A DNA stretch of 64,000 nt from Flavobacteriales bacterium. Its GTDB lineage: Bacteria; Bacteroidota; Bacteroidia; Flavobacteriales_F; PHOS-HE28. Under the pieces are notes generated by a model. That model did not search any database, was not told the DNA's origin, and saw only the letters and a program-made list of their open reading frames with translations. The translations under genes were made by a program, and so were the position numbers. This document shows, in pieces, positions 16,408-25,735 of this stretch; the stretch's first letter is position 1; each line of letters opens with the position of its first letter. The DNA is taken from positions 1-64,000 of the forward strand of contig JADIYA010000020.1 in the NCBI GenBank assembly GCA_016705545.1, in the 5' to 3' direction.

Positions 16408-17501
16408 TCATTCCGAGCGGAGCGGAGGAACAACCTTCGGCACCGCAGCATTCTTATTGGCCAACTGCCCGCAAGCCGCATCGATGTCTCGCCCGCGGCT
16501 GCGGCGGATGCGCGCCACGATGCCTTTCCTGTCCAGATACTGCTGGAAGGCCTCGGCGTCCTTGCTCTCCGTTCTTTCGAATGAACCCGTCACCCCGGGG
16601 ACCCGGGGTCGATCGGGTTGTACTCGATCAGGTTCACCTTGGCGTGCACGTCGCTCGCGTATTTCACCAGCTCTTGCGCATCGGCCAATGAATCGTTGAA
16701 GCCGCGCAAGAGGATGTACTCGAACGTGACGTCCTTCCGCAGCGTGCGGGTGTAGTAGCGCAAGGCATCCTTCAGTTCGGCCAGCGTGTTCTGCTCGTTG
16801 ATGGGCATGATGCGGTCGCGCTTGGCATCGTTGGCGGCGTGCAGGGATAGCGCGAGGTTGAACCTTGCTCCATCGTCGGCCAGCTTGCGGATCATCTTGG
16901 CGATTCCGGCCGTGCTCACGGTGATGCGGCGCGCGCTCATGCCCAGCCCATCCTCGGCAGAGATCCGTTCGGCGCTGCGCAGGGTGTTGGCGTAGTTGAG
17001 CAGCGGCTCGCCCATGCCCATGTACACGATGTTGGTGAGGCCCTGCTTGTAGTACTTCTGCGCGAGCTGGTCGATGAGCACCACTTGATCCACGATCTCA
17101 CCGGCATCGAGGTTGCGGATGCGCTTGAGCTTGCCGGTGGCGCAGAAGCTGCACGTGAGGCTGCACCCGATCTGGCTGCTGATGCAGGCCGTCAATCGTG
17201 TGGGTGTGGGGATGAGCACGCCCTCTACCACGTGCCCGTCCCAGGTCTTGAAGGCGCACTTCACGGTGCCGTCCTGGCTGCGCTGCTCTTCGGCCAGCAC
17301 CAAGGGCCGCAGCACCGTGCGCTCGGCAAGCGCCGCGCGGAACGCCTTGGGCAGATCGCTCATGTCGTTCAAAGCGCGGGCCTTCTTCTTCCAGAGCCAT
17401 TCCCAGAATTGCTTGGCGCGATAGGGCTTCTCGCCGAGCTCCGCGACGAGGGACTTGATCTCGTCGAGGGTAAGGGAGCGGAGGTCGGGGGCGGCAGGCA
17501 T
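16408..17501 (-). CDS. rlmN: 23S rRNA (and tRNA) adenine-C2 methyltransferase RlmN, one apparent frameshift
   Basis: A radical SAM enzyme that methylates A2503 of 23S rRNA and A37 of some tRNAs. The radical SAM cluster motif is in CSLTCSFCATG; MGMGEPLLN and the SLHAANDAKRD segment are typical. The frame from 17501 ends after YNPIDPGSPG at 16590, but the next frame directly continues with FERTESKDAEAFQQYL and the C-terminal IRRSRGRDIDAACGQLA, which includes the catalytic cysteine. A one-base shift in the C/G runs at about 16595-16612 explains this. Joined, the protein has about 363 residues, normal for RlmN. A sequencing indel is more likely than loss of function. Confidence 0.92.
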
Positions 17502-17518
17502 GTTTGAAAGGTTTCAGC

Positions 17519-18181
17519 TCACTGCAGGAGTTTCTCCAACACCAGCAGGTCCATCGCGTTGGTCACCTTGATGTTGTTCTCCTCCCCTTCCACCAGCGCC
17601 ACCTTCACGCCCAAGCGCTCCACGAGCGTGGCTTCATCGGTGAAGGTGAGATCGTAAGGCTGCCCGAAGGCCTTGCGCAAGAGGTCGGCGTGGAAGCATT
17701 GCGGCGTTTGCACGGCGAGCAGTTTCGAGCGGTCGAGCGCGCGTGACCCATCAGCAGTGGTCTCGCGGATGCTGGGCACCACGGGCACTACCGGAATAGC
17801 GGCGGCTTGCTTGTCCGCAGCATCGAAGCAGCGCGCGATCAGCTCAGCACTCACCAAGGGCCGCACACCATCGTGAACGGCCACCAAGCCATCGCCTTCA
17901 ACCTTGGCCAGGCCCTCTTTCACGCTGTGCCAGCGCTGCTCGCCACCGGCCACCACCTGGTGCTCGATGAAGAAGCGGTGACCCATGCACAGTGCCTTCC
18001 AGATGTCGAAGTGCTCCTGCGGCAGCACCACGATCAGCGCCATCTCCGGGTCGAAGCGATGGAAGGCCTCGATGGTCCACATCAGCAGCGGACGGCCCTT
18101 CACCGTTTGGAACTGCTTGGGAACGGGTCCGCCCAAGCGCTTGCCGCTTCCGCCGGCGACGATGATGGTTGAACGCTGCAT
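17519..18181 (-). CDS. ispD: 2-C-methyl-D-erythritol 4-phosphate cytidylyltransferase IspD
   Basis: A 220-aa enzyme of the MEP isoprenoid pathway that joins CTP and MEP. The N-terminal nucleotide-binding loop is VAGGSGKRLGGPVPKQF, the ALIVVLPQEH and VAVHDGVRPLVS segments are typical, and FTDEATLVERLG and ENNIKVTNAMDL mark the C-terminus. The ATG at 18181 is preferred to an upstream one because the loop then sits at the usual distance. It lies 17 bases upstream of rlmN on the same strand, and the isoprenoid theme continues in the polyprenyl synthase beyond. Confidence 0.95.
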   Translation of the reverse strand: MQRSTIIVAGGSGKRLGGPVPKQFQTVKGRPLLMWTIEAFHRFDPEMALIVVLPQEHFDIWKALCMGHRFFIEHQVVAGGEQRWHSVKEGLAKVEGDGLVAVHDGVRPLVSAELIARCFDAADKQAAAIPVVPVVPSIRETTADGSRALDRSKLLAVQTPQCFHADLLRKAFGQPYDLTFTDEATLVERLGVKVALVEGEENNIKVTNAMDLLVLEKLLQ

Positions 18182-18186
18182 GGTTG

Positions 18187-18286
18187 ATGGCCGCAAAGGC
18201 GCAAGGACGCGGGGAAGAGGAATCCCCTTGCAAAGAAAGAGGCGCAGCGGGCATTCCCCCTGCGCCTCAGCGTCTTTGCGGTGACG
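18187..18286. repeat. Intergenic palindromic segment with a dispersed repeat motif
   Basis: Between queA and ispD. GCCGCAAAGGCGCAAGGACGC at 18190-18210 is found again, with one mismatch and inverted, at 10668-10688. Within this spacer GCGTCTTTGCGG pairs with the left part, and AGGCGCAG/CTGCGCCT forms an inner 8-bp stem, so the whole segment can fold into a long imperfect hairpin. It may serve as terminator for queA (minus strand). Confidence 0.6.
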
Positions 18287-18289
18287 CGA

Positions 18290-19339
18290 TCAGATGATGA
18301 GCATCGCGTCCCCGTAGCTGAAGAAGCGGTACTTGTCCTTGATGGCCACCTTGTAGGCGTTCCACACGTGCTCGTATCCGCCGAAGGCGCACACCTGCAT
18401 GAGCAAGGTGCTCTCGGGCATGTGGAAGTTGGTGACCATGCTGTCTGCGATGCTGAACTCGTATGGCGGGTAGATGAACTTGTTGGTCCAGCCGTTCATC
18501 GACTTCATGTGGTTCTCCGTGCTCACGCTGCTCTCGATGGCGCGCATGGTGGTGGTGCCCACGCAGCACACGCGCTTCTTGGTGTCCTTCGCACGGTTCA
18601 CGATCTCGCAGGCCTCCTTGGAGATGATCACCTGCTCGCTGTCCATCTTGTGCTTGGTGAGGTCCTCCACCTCCACCGGACGGAAGCTGCCGAGGCCCAC
18701 ATGCAGGGTGACCTCGGCGAAGTTCATGCCCTTCAGTTCCATGCGCTTCATCAGCTCGCGGCTGAAGTGCAGTCCCGCGGTGGGAGCGGCCACGGCGCCT
18801 TCGTGCTTGGCATAGATGGTCTGGTAGCGCTCGGTATCGCTGGGCTCGGTCTCGCGCTTGATGTAGCGCGGCAGCGGCGTCTCTCCCATCTCGGTGATGG
18901 TGCGCTTGAACTCCTCGTAAGGCCCATCGAAGAGGAAGCGCAGCGTGCGGCCGCGACTGGTGGTATTGTCGATCACCTCGGCCACCAGCTCATCGTCTTT
19001 GCCGAAGTAGAGCTTGTTGCCGATGCGGATCTTGCGCGCGGGGTCAACCACCACATCCCAGAGCAGGCTCTCGCGATTGAGCTCGCGCAGCATGAAGACC
19101 TCGATCTTGGCGCCGGTCTTCTCCTTGTTGCCCCACATGCGCGCCGGGAACACGCGCGTGTTGTTCAGGATGAAGGTGTCGCCTTCATCGAAGTAGTCGA
19201 GGAGGTTCTTGAACTTCTTGTGCTCGATCTTGCCATCCTTGCGGTGGAGCACCATCAGCTTGCTGCCGTCGCGGTCCTTGGTGGGATAGAGGGCGATCTG
19301 CTCCTTCGGGAGGTTGAACTTGAATGCGTTGAGTTTCAT
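18290..19339 (-). CDS. queA: S-adenosylmethionine:tRNA ribosyltransferase-isomerase QueA
   Basis: A 349-aa enzyme that forms epoxyqueuosine in tRNA from preQ1 using the ribosyl part of S-adenosylmethionine. It has the normal family length. Typical segments are [20 protein letters not shown] near the start, [46 protein letters not shown] and, near the end, [18 protein letters not shown]. It lies downstream of truB in the same orientation, consistent with a tRNA-modification gene pair. Confidence 0.96.
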   Translation of the reverse strand: MKLNAFKFNLPKEQIALYPTKDRDGSKLMVLHRKDGKIEHKKFKNLLDYFDEGDTFILNNTRVFPARMWGNKEKTGAKIEVFMLRELNRESLLWDVVVDPARKIRIGNKLYFGKDDELVAEVIDNTTSRGRTLRFLFDGPYEEFKRTITEMGETPLPRYIKRETEPSDTERYQTIYAKHEGAVAAPTAGLHFSRELMKRMELKGMNFAEVTLHVGLGSFRPVEVEDLTKHKMDSEQVIISKEACEIVNRAKDTKKRVCCVGTTTMRAIESSVSTENHMKSMNGWTNKFIYPPYEFSIADSMVTNFHMPESTLLMQVCAFGGYEHVWNAYKVAIKDKYRFFSYGDAMLII

Positions 19340-19476
19340 GTGGATTGCGGGGTCTTACGGGGCCTCGCCGGGTTTGGGGGGCCGAATATAGTGTCACGGT
19401 TAAGCCAAGGTCAAAGAACTTCGCATTCAGGGGATTAGCCCCTGAATTCAACAGGCGCGAGTGGTCCTTCGGCGGG

Positions 19477-20205
19477 CTATTGGGCGCCTCGGTCGGGCAA
19501 AGGGGCAATGTGCTGCGCCCAGGCTTCCGGCACGTGCGCGTCCTCTACCCGGTATGGACCGATGGCCGTTCGGCGCAACTGGCTCAGGTGGGCGCCGCAT
19601 CCCAGCACCTGGCCGATGTCGTGCGCGAGCGAGCGGATGTAGGTGCCCTTGCTCACATGCACTTCGAAATCGACTTGAGCGCCCCGGACGGCGGTGACTA
19701 CCAATTGACTGATGATCACTTTCACCACGGGCATCACTACTTCGTGGGCCCGCTCGGGATCGCGGGCCAGGAAATAGGCACGTTCACCCTCGAAGCGCTT
19801 CGCGGAATAATTCGGCGGGCGCTGGTCCACTTCACCGATGAAGCGGGCGAATGCGGCGCGTATCTCCGCTTCGCTCAAGTGCTCCCACGGTCCGCTGTGC
19901 AAGGTGGCCGTCTCCAGATCGTAGCTGGGCGTGGTGCTGCCGAGGGTGATGGTGCCCGTGTAGGTCTTCTCCAATCCCGTGAGCGCGGGCAGCTGCTTGG
20001 TGAGCGGGCCATAGGCCATGATCAGCAGTCCGCTCGCCAGCGGATCCAAGGTGCCGGCATGCCCCACTTTGAAGTTGCGGCGCTGCACCACGCTGCGCAT
20101 CGCGCCTCGGATCTTCTTCACCGCATCGAAGCTGGTCCAGCCGAGGGGCTTGTCCACCAGGATCAGGCCACCGGCGACCGGGTCGAAGACATGGTCATGG
20201 ATCAT
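19477..20205 (-). CDS. truB: tRNA pseudouridine-55 synthase TruB
   Basis: A 242-aa enzyme isomerising U55 in the T loop of tRNAs. [18 protein letters not shown] opens the core; the catalytic aspartate is in [30 protein letters not shown] and [15 protein letters not shown] are diagnostic. The start at 20205 (MIHDHVFDP) lies four bases after the uppP stop. The open frame continues upstream into uppP only because uppP is frame-shifted there. It is the last gene of the ftsX-DUF3098-uppP-truB operon. Confidence 0.96.
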   Translation of the reverse strand: MIHDHVFDPVAGGLILVDKPLGWTSFDAVKKIRGAMRSVVQRRNFKVGHAGTLDPLASGLLIMAYGPLTKQLPALTGLEKTYTGTITLGSTTPSYDLETATLHSGPWEHLSEAEIRAAFARFIGEVDQRPPNYSAKRFEGERAYFLARDPERAHEVVMPVVKVIISQLVVTAVRGAQVDFEVHVSKGTYIRSLAHDIGQVLGCGAHLSQLRRTAIGPYRVEDAHVPEAWAQHIAPLPDRGAQ

Positions 20206-20209
20206 GGGC

Positions 20210-21057
20210 TCAGAACATCTGCATCTGAACGCCCATGAAGTGCAGCGCGATGATGACGCCGCCCACGGCGATGCGGTACCATCCGAAGGCCTTGAAGCCA
20301 TGCTTGGTGAGGAAGCCGATGAAGCCGCGGATGGCGATGATGGCCACGATGAAGGCGACGGCGTTGCCGACGGCGAAGAGATTTTCAGTAGTCGTTTCGG
20401 AGAAGAATTGATGCATCCCAGAAACCGCTCTTCAGGATGGCGAAGGAGGGGAAACGCCCCATGTTCCTTCATGTAATCAAACGTTGTCTTCACCGTTGCG
20501 GCGAACATGGTGGGCACCGCGAGGAAGAAACTGAACTCCGCCGCATGCTTGCGCGTGAGCCCCTGCGAAAGGCCGCCGATGATCGTGGCCGCCGAGCGCG
20601 ACACGCCGGGCACCATGGCCAGGCATTGCCACGCCCCGATGGTGAAGGCCTTGCGCCACGTGATGGGCTGCGGTCCGGTTCCCGTTCCGCCCGGCATCCA
20701 GCGATCGATGAAGAGGAAGACGATGCCGCCGAGGAAGAGCGCGAGGCCCACCACGAAGACGTTCTCCAGCAACGCATCGATGTGCTCCTTGAAGAGCAAT
20801 CCTGCGATCACCGCGGGGATGAAGCCCGCGAGGAGCTTGAGGTAGAAGTCGATGCTCTGGAAGAAGCGCTTCCAGTAAAGCACCACCACGCTGAGGATGG
20901 TGCCGAACTGGATGGCCACGGTGAAGAGCTTCACGAACTCATCCTTCTCGATGCCCATGAGCGCCGAGCCGATGATCATGTGGCCCGTGCTGGAGACGGG
21001 CAGGAATTCGGTGAGCCCCTCGATGATGGCCAGGATGATGGCCTGCAGCAGCGTCAT
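20210..21057 (-). CDS. uppP: Undecaprenyl-diphosphatase UppP (BacA), one apparent frameshift
   Basis: An integral membrane phosphatase that recycles undecaprenyl diphosphate for peptidoglycan synthesis. The frame from 21057 shows [20 protein letters not shown] and the active-site motif [15 protein letters not shown], followed by [16 protein letters not shown]. After [10 protein letters not shown] (about 20440) this frame becomes non-homologous, while another frame from about 20416 carries the last helices ([18 protein letters not shown], then [13 protein letters not shown]). A single-base shift in 20400-20440 explains it. The joined length is about 282 aa, normal. It overlaps DUF3098 by four bases. 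Confidence 0.92.
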
Positions 21058-21308
21058 TGCGCCTCGCCGCTACGATCGCGCTTGAGGATGGCGTATACCA
21101 CGAAGAGGTAGCCTACCAGCACCACGATGGGCGCCACGGTGATGCGCCGATCACTGAAGATCTCGGTGGCATCGAAGGCGTTGGGATCCCCGTTGCCGCC
21201 GCCGCTCATGAGCAAGTAGCCCACCACCACGATGCCCAGTCCGATGAGCAAGAGCTTGTAGTTGGTGGCGGTGAATGCCAGGTCGTTGAAGTGGTTCTGC
21301 TTGGCCAT
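21054..21308 (-). CDS. DUF3098 small membrane protein
   Basis: An 84-aa protein with two membrane helices (about residues 18-34 and 58-74) separated by a short loop containing [20 protein letters not shown]. This matches the DUF3098 pattern, a Bacteroidota family regularly found between ftsX and uppP, as here (11 bases after ftsX, overlapping uppP by four). The function is unknown; the context suggests a link to cell division or envelope synthesis. Confidence 0.85.
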   Translation of the reverse strand: MAKQNHFNDLAFTATNYKLLLIGLGIVVVGYLLMSGGGNGDPNAFDATEIFSDRRITVAPIVVLVGYLFVVYAILKRDRSGEAQ

Positions 21309-21319
21309 GTGCGATTCGT

Positions 21320-22195
21320 TCAGCTCCAGTGCAATGCTTCGTGATCCATGCGAAGGTAGCGGCCCACGGCCACCCAGGTGGCCAACAGCGCGATGAGCAG
21401 CCCTACGACCACCACGGCCGCGAAGAGCAGGCCCAGGGAGAGCGCGTCGGTGAAGGCAAGCAGGTCGGGCACGTAGCGCTTGCCCAGCCAGAAGAGGCCG
21501 GCGAGCGTACCGACGGCCAGCACCGCCGCAATCAGCCCTTGCCACACGCCGCTCAGGAGGAAAGGCCGCTTGATGAACCAGCGGGTGGCGCCCACCAAGT
21601 GCATGGTGCGGATCAGGAAGCGCTGGCTGTGGATGGCCAGCCGGATGGTGTTGTTGATGAGCGCAACGGCCACCACCAGCAGGAGGGCCAGGAAGATGAG
21701 CCCTCCGATGTTGAGGGTGACGAAATTGCGGTCCATGTTCTCGATCACGGCGGCGTTGTAGGCCACATCGTGCAGGCGGGCATCCTTCTGCAGGCCGGCC
21801 ACGATCCACTTCATGCTGTCGGGGTGCGCATATGCGGGCTTCACGCTCAGCTGGATGCTGGGGTCGATGGGGCTCAGCCCGCCGAGCAGCTCCAGGAAAT
21901 CCTCGCCCAGCTCCTCCTTCATTTGCGCAGCGGCTTCTTCCGGGGTCACCAACAAGGTGCCGGCGCTGTATGGCTGAAGGTCCAGCTCCTTGCGGAAGCG
22001 CAGCACGTCGGCCTCCTTCAGCTCGCGCTTCAGGAAGAGCTCCACCCGCACCTGCTCCTTGAAGTAGCGCTCCAGCGCCCGGGCGTTCATCAGGATGAAG
22101 CCCTGGATTCCCAGCATCCACAGCACCAGGGTGATGCCGATGATCGTACCCACGGAGGTGGTGCGGGTTCGGATCTTGCTGCGGCGGGCGCTCAT
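21320..22195 (-). CDS. ftsX: Cell division permease-like protein FtsX
   Basis: A 291-aa inner-membrane protein of the FtsEX complex, which couples ATPase activity to peptidoglycan hydrolases at the septum. One N-terminal helix (about 17-40), a periplasmic domain (about 45-160) and three further helices form the FtsX topology. RLAIHSQRFLIRTMHLVGAT followed by FIKRPFLLSGVWQGLIAA is the conserved signature. The first gene of its operon; divergent from leuS with a 63-base gap. FtsE is not in the window. Confidence 0.93.
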   Translation of the reverse strand: MSARRSKIRTRTTSVGTIIGITLVLWMLGIQGFILMNARALERYFKEQVRVELFLKRELKEADVLRFRKELDLQPYSAGTLLVTPEEAAAQMKEELGEDFLELLGGLSPIDPSIQLSVKPAYAHPDSMKWIVAGLQKDARLHDVAYNAAVIENMDRNFVTLNIGGLIFLALLLVVAVALINNTIRLAIHSQRFLIRTMHLVGATRWFIKRPFLLSGVWQGLIAAVLAVGTLAGLFWLGKRYVPDLLAFTDALSLGLLFAAVVVVGLLIALLATWVAVGRYLRMDHEALHWS

Positions 22196-22258
22196 CGGGC
22201 GGCGAAGGTAGGAGCGCGTACGGACGCCCTTCTACCTTTCGCCACGCAAGCAACCGTG

Positions 22259-25200
22259 ATGGCCTACGAGCACAACGAGATCGAGAAGAAGTGGCGCGCC
22301 GAATGGGCGAAGCGCGGAACCTACCGTGTGGAGAACGACGCTTCACGTCCCAAGTACTACGTGCTCGACATGTTCCCCTACCCCAGCGGCGCCGGCCTGC
22401 ATGTGGGGCACCCGCTCGGCTACATCGCGAGTGACATCGTGGCACGCTACAAGCGGCACAGCGGTTTCAACGTGTTGCACCCCATGGGCTACGACAGCTT
22501 CGGGCTTCCTGCCGAGCAGTACGCCATACAGACCGGACAGCACCCCGCGAAGACCACCGAGGTGAACGTGGCGCGCTACCGCGAGCAGCTCGACAACATC
22601 GGCTTCAGCTTCGATTGGAGCCGCGAGGTGCGCACCAGCGATCCGTCGTTCTACAAGTGGACGCAATGGATCTTCCTGCAGCTCTTCGACAGCTGGTACG
22701 ACCATGAAGCGCAGAAGGCGAAGCCGATCCACACCTTGGTCGTGCGCTTCGGGCACCAAGGCTGGCATCACGCTGATGCATGCGCCCTCACCGGCGATGT
22801 GGAAGAAGAACTGGGTGCATTCAGCGCTGATGAATGGAAAGCCTACGATGAGCGCACGAAGCAGCGCATCCTTCAGCACTTCCGGCTGGCCTACTTGAGC
22901 GAGGCATGGGTGAACTGGTGCCCCGCATTGGGCACCGTGCTCGCCAACGACGAAGTGAAGGACGGCGTGAGCGAGCGCGGCGGCCACCCCGTGGAGCGCA
23001 AGCGGATGCCGCAGTGGAGCATGCGCATCACCGCCTACGCGCAACGGCTGCTCAGCGGGCTCGATACGCTCGATTGGAGCGAGAGCATCAAGGAGGCGCA
23101 GCGCAACTGGATCGGACGGAGTGAAGGAGCGCTCGTGCGTTTCAAAGTCAAATCCAACCTCACCCCTAACCCCTCTCCCGAGGAGAGGGGAACAGCTCAC
23201 TTCGACCAGGATGAATCAGATAGTGGTGCGATAAGCCGATTCCGCGAGACCGCAAACCCATTCATCTGGTCGAAGCTCGTCGCACACGCGAAAGAGATGC
23301 GTCATAACCCCACCGAGGCCGAGAACAAACTCTGGCAGGCCATCCGGGGGAATGCGACCAGTGGCCGAATCCGGCGCCAACACATCATCGACAAGTACAT
23401 CGTGGACTTTGTTTCCCTAAGGAAACAATTGGTCATCGAAGTGGATGGTGATATCCACGACCTTCAAATAGAGGAAGATGCACTGAGGACGCTAGCGCTT
23501 GGCGAGAAGGGATTCAAGGTCATCCGCTTCCGAAATGAAGAGGTGCTCTCCGATGTGTCTGAGGTCAAGCGACGGATTCAAGCAGAACTGGATTCAAGGC
23601 CGGACTTCAGTGCATCAGCAGACGATAAAACCGAAGAGGAGTATTCCTCCCCTCTCCCCGGGAGAGGGGTAGGGGGTGAGGCAATCGAGGTCTTCACGAC
23701 ACGGCCCGACACGCTCTTCGGTGTGACGTTCGTAACGCTCGCGCCAGAGCACGAACTCGTGGAAGTGATCACGCCCGCCAACCGCCGTGACGAAGTGATG
23801 GCCTACGTCACCATGGCGAAGAACCGCAGCGAGCGCGAACGCATGACGGAGGTGAAGCGCGTGAGCGGGGTGTTCACCGGCGCGACCTGCATCCATCCCT
23901 TCACCGGACAAGAAGTGCCCGTGTGGGTGGGCGATTACGTGCTCGGAGGCTACGGCACCGGCGCGGTGATGGCCGTGCCCGGCGGCGATCAGCGCGACTG
24001 GAATTTCGCGACGCACTTCAATCTGCCCATCATCGCCGTGACCGAGGGCGCTGACATCAGCAAGGAGGCCGATGAGCGCAAGGACGCCACCATCTGCAGC
24101 GAAGGTTTTCTCAAGGGCCTTAAGGTGCCCGATGCGATCAAACGCGCCATTGATGAATTGGAGAAGCGCGGTGCCGGTGAACGTCGAATCAACTTCCGCT
24201 TGCGCGATGCCGCGTTCGGCCGCCAGCGCTATTGGGGCGAGCCGATCCCGATCTACTACAAGGACGATGTGCCCTACGCGCTGCCCGAGAGCGAGCTGCC
24301 GCTGAAGCTGCCCGAAGTGGACAAGTTCCTGCCCACCGAGGACGGAGAACCCCCACTCGCACGCGCAGCGAATTGGAACTACCAAGGCCATCCGTTGGAA
24401 ACGACGACGATGCCCGGTTGGGCTGGTAGCAGCTGGTACTTCCTGCGCTACATGGATCCGAAGAACGAAGGCCGCTTCGCGTCACCCGAGGCCATCAACT
24501 ACTGGCAGCAGGTCGATCTCTACGTGGGCGGCAGCGAACACGCCACCGGCCACCTGCTCTACTTCCGCTTCTGGACCAAGTTCCTGCACGACCGTGGCTG
24601 GATCAACTTCGATGAGCCAGCGAAGAAGCTGGTGAACCAAGGGATGATACAGGGGGTGTCGCGGTTCATCTTCTTCATGGGTGTGGCTATCAATTACCCT
24701 GACGTGGACAACAATACCGTCGTCAAGCTTCAAGAGGAGATGAGAAGATTTCCGGTTGTACTCGTTCCGGAGAGTCTCTACACCCAAGCATCACGGTTGA
24801 AGCCAACGGATGTGCCGATGGTTCGCTCCTTTCTAAATCAAATGCAGCAACTTCGTCTGGAGCGAGATCCGAACGCTGTTGGAGTTATCACGAGTCAGAC
24901 ACTTGCCAAAACGCACGTTGACGTCAGCTTTGTCAATCCCGTTACTGGCGAACTTGATATCTCGACTTACAAGAAGTTCGTCGGTAACACTCAAGACGTG
25001 GTGGTATTGAGTGATGGTCCACTTATCTGCCCGTCAGAAGTGGAGAAGATGTCCAAGTCGAAGCTGAACGTTGTGAACCCCGACGACATCATCTCGAAGT
25101 ACGGCGCGGACACTTTGCGCTTGTACGAGATGTTCCTCGGCCCCTTGGAGCAGAGCAAGCCGTGGGATACCAACGGCATTGAAGGCACCTTCCGCTTCCT

Positions 25201-25729
25201 GCGCAAATTCTGGAATCTCTTCCATGGCCATGGGGATGCATTCGGTGTTACCGACGATGCTCCCACCAAACCCGAACTGAAGATCCTGCATGCCACGCTG
25301 AAGAAGATCACCGAGGACATCGAGAAGATGAGCTTCAACACCAGCGTAGCGCAATTCATGATCGCCGCGAACGAGCTGGGCGCGCTCAAATGCAACAAGC
25401 GCGCGGTGCTGGAGCCGCTGGTGATCGCCTTGGCGCCCTTCGCGCCGCATATCGCCGAGGAATTGTGGGAGAAGCTCGGCCATACCGACAGCGTAACAGG
25501 GGCAAAATGGCCCCAATGGGATGCCCAGCACTTGGTGGAGGACAGCTTCAGCTACCCCATCAGTTTCAATGGAAAAACGAGGCTGCAGCTGGAGTTCCCC
25601 ATCGGGCTGAGCAAGGAAGAGGTGGAGGCCCAGGTACTTGCGAATCCGGAGGTGCAGGCCAAGCTGGGTGGTCAGCCGCCGAAGAAGGTGATCGTGGTGC
25701 CCAAGCGGATCGTGAACATCGTGGTGTAG
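22259..25729 (+). CDS. leuS: Leucyl-tRNA synthetase with an in-frame DUF559 nuclease insertion
   Basis: 1,156 aa, about 200 more than the usual Bacteroidota LeuRS. The start is MAYEHNEIEKKWRAEWAKRG at 22259. Catalytic motifs are intact: HVGHP near residue 48 and KMSKS near 930, with AGSSWYFLRYMDP between. The CP1 editing domain is interrupted at residues ~300-474: RFKV, then inserted DUF559 sequence, then IEVFTTRPDTLFGVTF, so the insertion lies in the turn between two strands at the edge of the editing domain. A second expansion (about residues 800-890, after GMIQGVSRF) is about 50 residues longer than I expect and is visibly less GC-rich. As the only LeuRS gene seen and open throughout, it should be functional. 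Divergent from ftsX. Confidence 0.93.
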   Translation: MAYEHNEIEKKWRAEWAKRGTYRVENDASRPKYYVLDMFPYPSGAGLHVGHPLGYIASDIVARYKRHSGFNVLHPMGYDSFGLPAEQYAIQTGQHPAKTTEVNVARYREQLDNIGFSFDWSREVRTSDPSFYKWTQWIFLQLFDSWYDHEAQKAKPIHTLVVRFGHQGWHHADACALTGDVEEELGAFSADEWKAYDERTKQRILQHFRLAYLSEAWVNWCPALGTVLANDEVKDGVSERGGHPVERKRMPQWSMRITAYAQRLLSGLDTLDWSESIKEAQRNWIGRSEGALVRFKVKSNLTPNPSPEERGTAHFDQDESDSGAISRFRETANPFIWSKLVAHAKEMRHNPTEAENKLWQAIRGNATSGRIRRQHIIDKYIVDFVSLRKQLVIEVDGDIHDLQIEEDALRTLALGEKGFKVIRFRNEEVLSDVSEVKRRIQAELDSRPDFSASADDKTEEEYSSPLPGRGVGGEAIEVFTTRPDTLFGVTFVTLAPEHELVEVITPANRRDEVMAYVTMAKNRSERERMTEVKRVSGVFTGATCIHPFTGQEVPVWVGDYVLGGYGTGAVMAVPGGDQRDWNFATHFNLPIIAVTEGADISKEADERKDATICSEGFLKGLKVPDAIKRAIDELEKRGAGERRINFRLRDAAFGRQRYWGEPIPIYYKDDVPYALPESELPLKLPEVDKFLPTEDGEPPLARAANWNYQGHPLETTTMPGWAGSSWYFLRYMDPKNEGRFASPEAINYWQQVDLYVGGSEHATGHLLYFRFWTKFLHDRGWINFDEPAKKLVNQGMIQGVSRFIFFMGVAINYPDVDNNTVVKLQEEMRRFPVVLVPESLYTQASRLKPTDVPMVRSFLNQMQQLRLERDPNAVGVITSQTLAKTHVDVSFVNPVTGELDISTYKKFVGNTQDVVVLSDGPLICPSEVEKMSKSKLNVVNPDDIISKYGADTLRLYEMFLGPLEQSKPWDTNGIEGTFRFLRKFWNLFHGHGDAFGVTDDAPTKPELKILHATLKKITEDIEKMSFNTSVAQFMIAANELGALKCNKRAVLEPLVIALAPFAPHIAEELWEKLGHTDSVTGAKWPQWDAQHLVEDSFSYPISFNGKTRLQLEFPIGLSKEEVEAQVLANPEVQAKLGGQPPKKVIVVPKRIVNIVV
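23158..23190 (+). repeat. Left terminal inverted repeat of the DUF559 element, with internal hairpin
   Basis: 33 nt. The inner part is a perfect 9-bp hairpin, CCCCTCTCC and GGAGAGGGG around CGA. It is the inverted partner of 23649-23681 and is translated in frame as LTPNPSPEERG. Confidence 0.85.
23649..23681 (-). repeat. Right terminal inverted repeat of the DUF559 element, with internal hairpin
   Basis: 33 nt, 30 identical to the inverted left repeat. It contains CCCCTCTCC and GGAGAGGGG around CCG, again a perfect 9-bp stem, and is translated in frame as SPLPGRGVGGE with the neighbouring bases. Confidence 0.85.
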
Positions 25730-25735
25730 CGCATG

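Larger units (their letters stand above)
23158..23681 (+). mobile_element. Palindrome-bounded DUF559 nuclease element inside leuS
   Basis: The segment is bounded by 33-nt inverted repeats (23158-23190 and 23649-23681) identical at 30 of 33 positions, each starting CCTCACCCC from the outside. The flanking triplet CAA occurs on both sides, which may be a 3-bp target duplication. The reading frame of leuS crosses the whole element and encodes a DUF559 domain (about 23255-23594): NPTEAENKLWQAIRG, IRRQHIIDKYIVDFV and LVIEVDGDIHD, ending GFKVIRFRNEEVL. The acidic residues of the Vsr-like PD-(D/E)XK core (E in TEAE, D in VDF, E and D in IEVDG) are all present. The ends are translated as NLTPNPSPEERG and PLPGRGVGGE. 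524 bp is not a multiple of three, so exact boundaries or small indels remain open. Confidence 0.8.

Noticed and set aside
19477..21057. UppP-TruB fusion protein
   Set aside because: The apparent fusion arises from a frameshift in uppP; the correct UppP C-terminus is in another frame and TruB has its own start.
23158..23681. Intein or group I/II intron in leuS
   Set aside because: No intein splice-junction residues (Cys/Ser start, His-Asn end) or LAGLIDADG motifs, and the frame is open as translated sequence with no intron fold evident.
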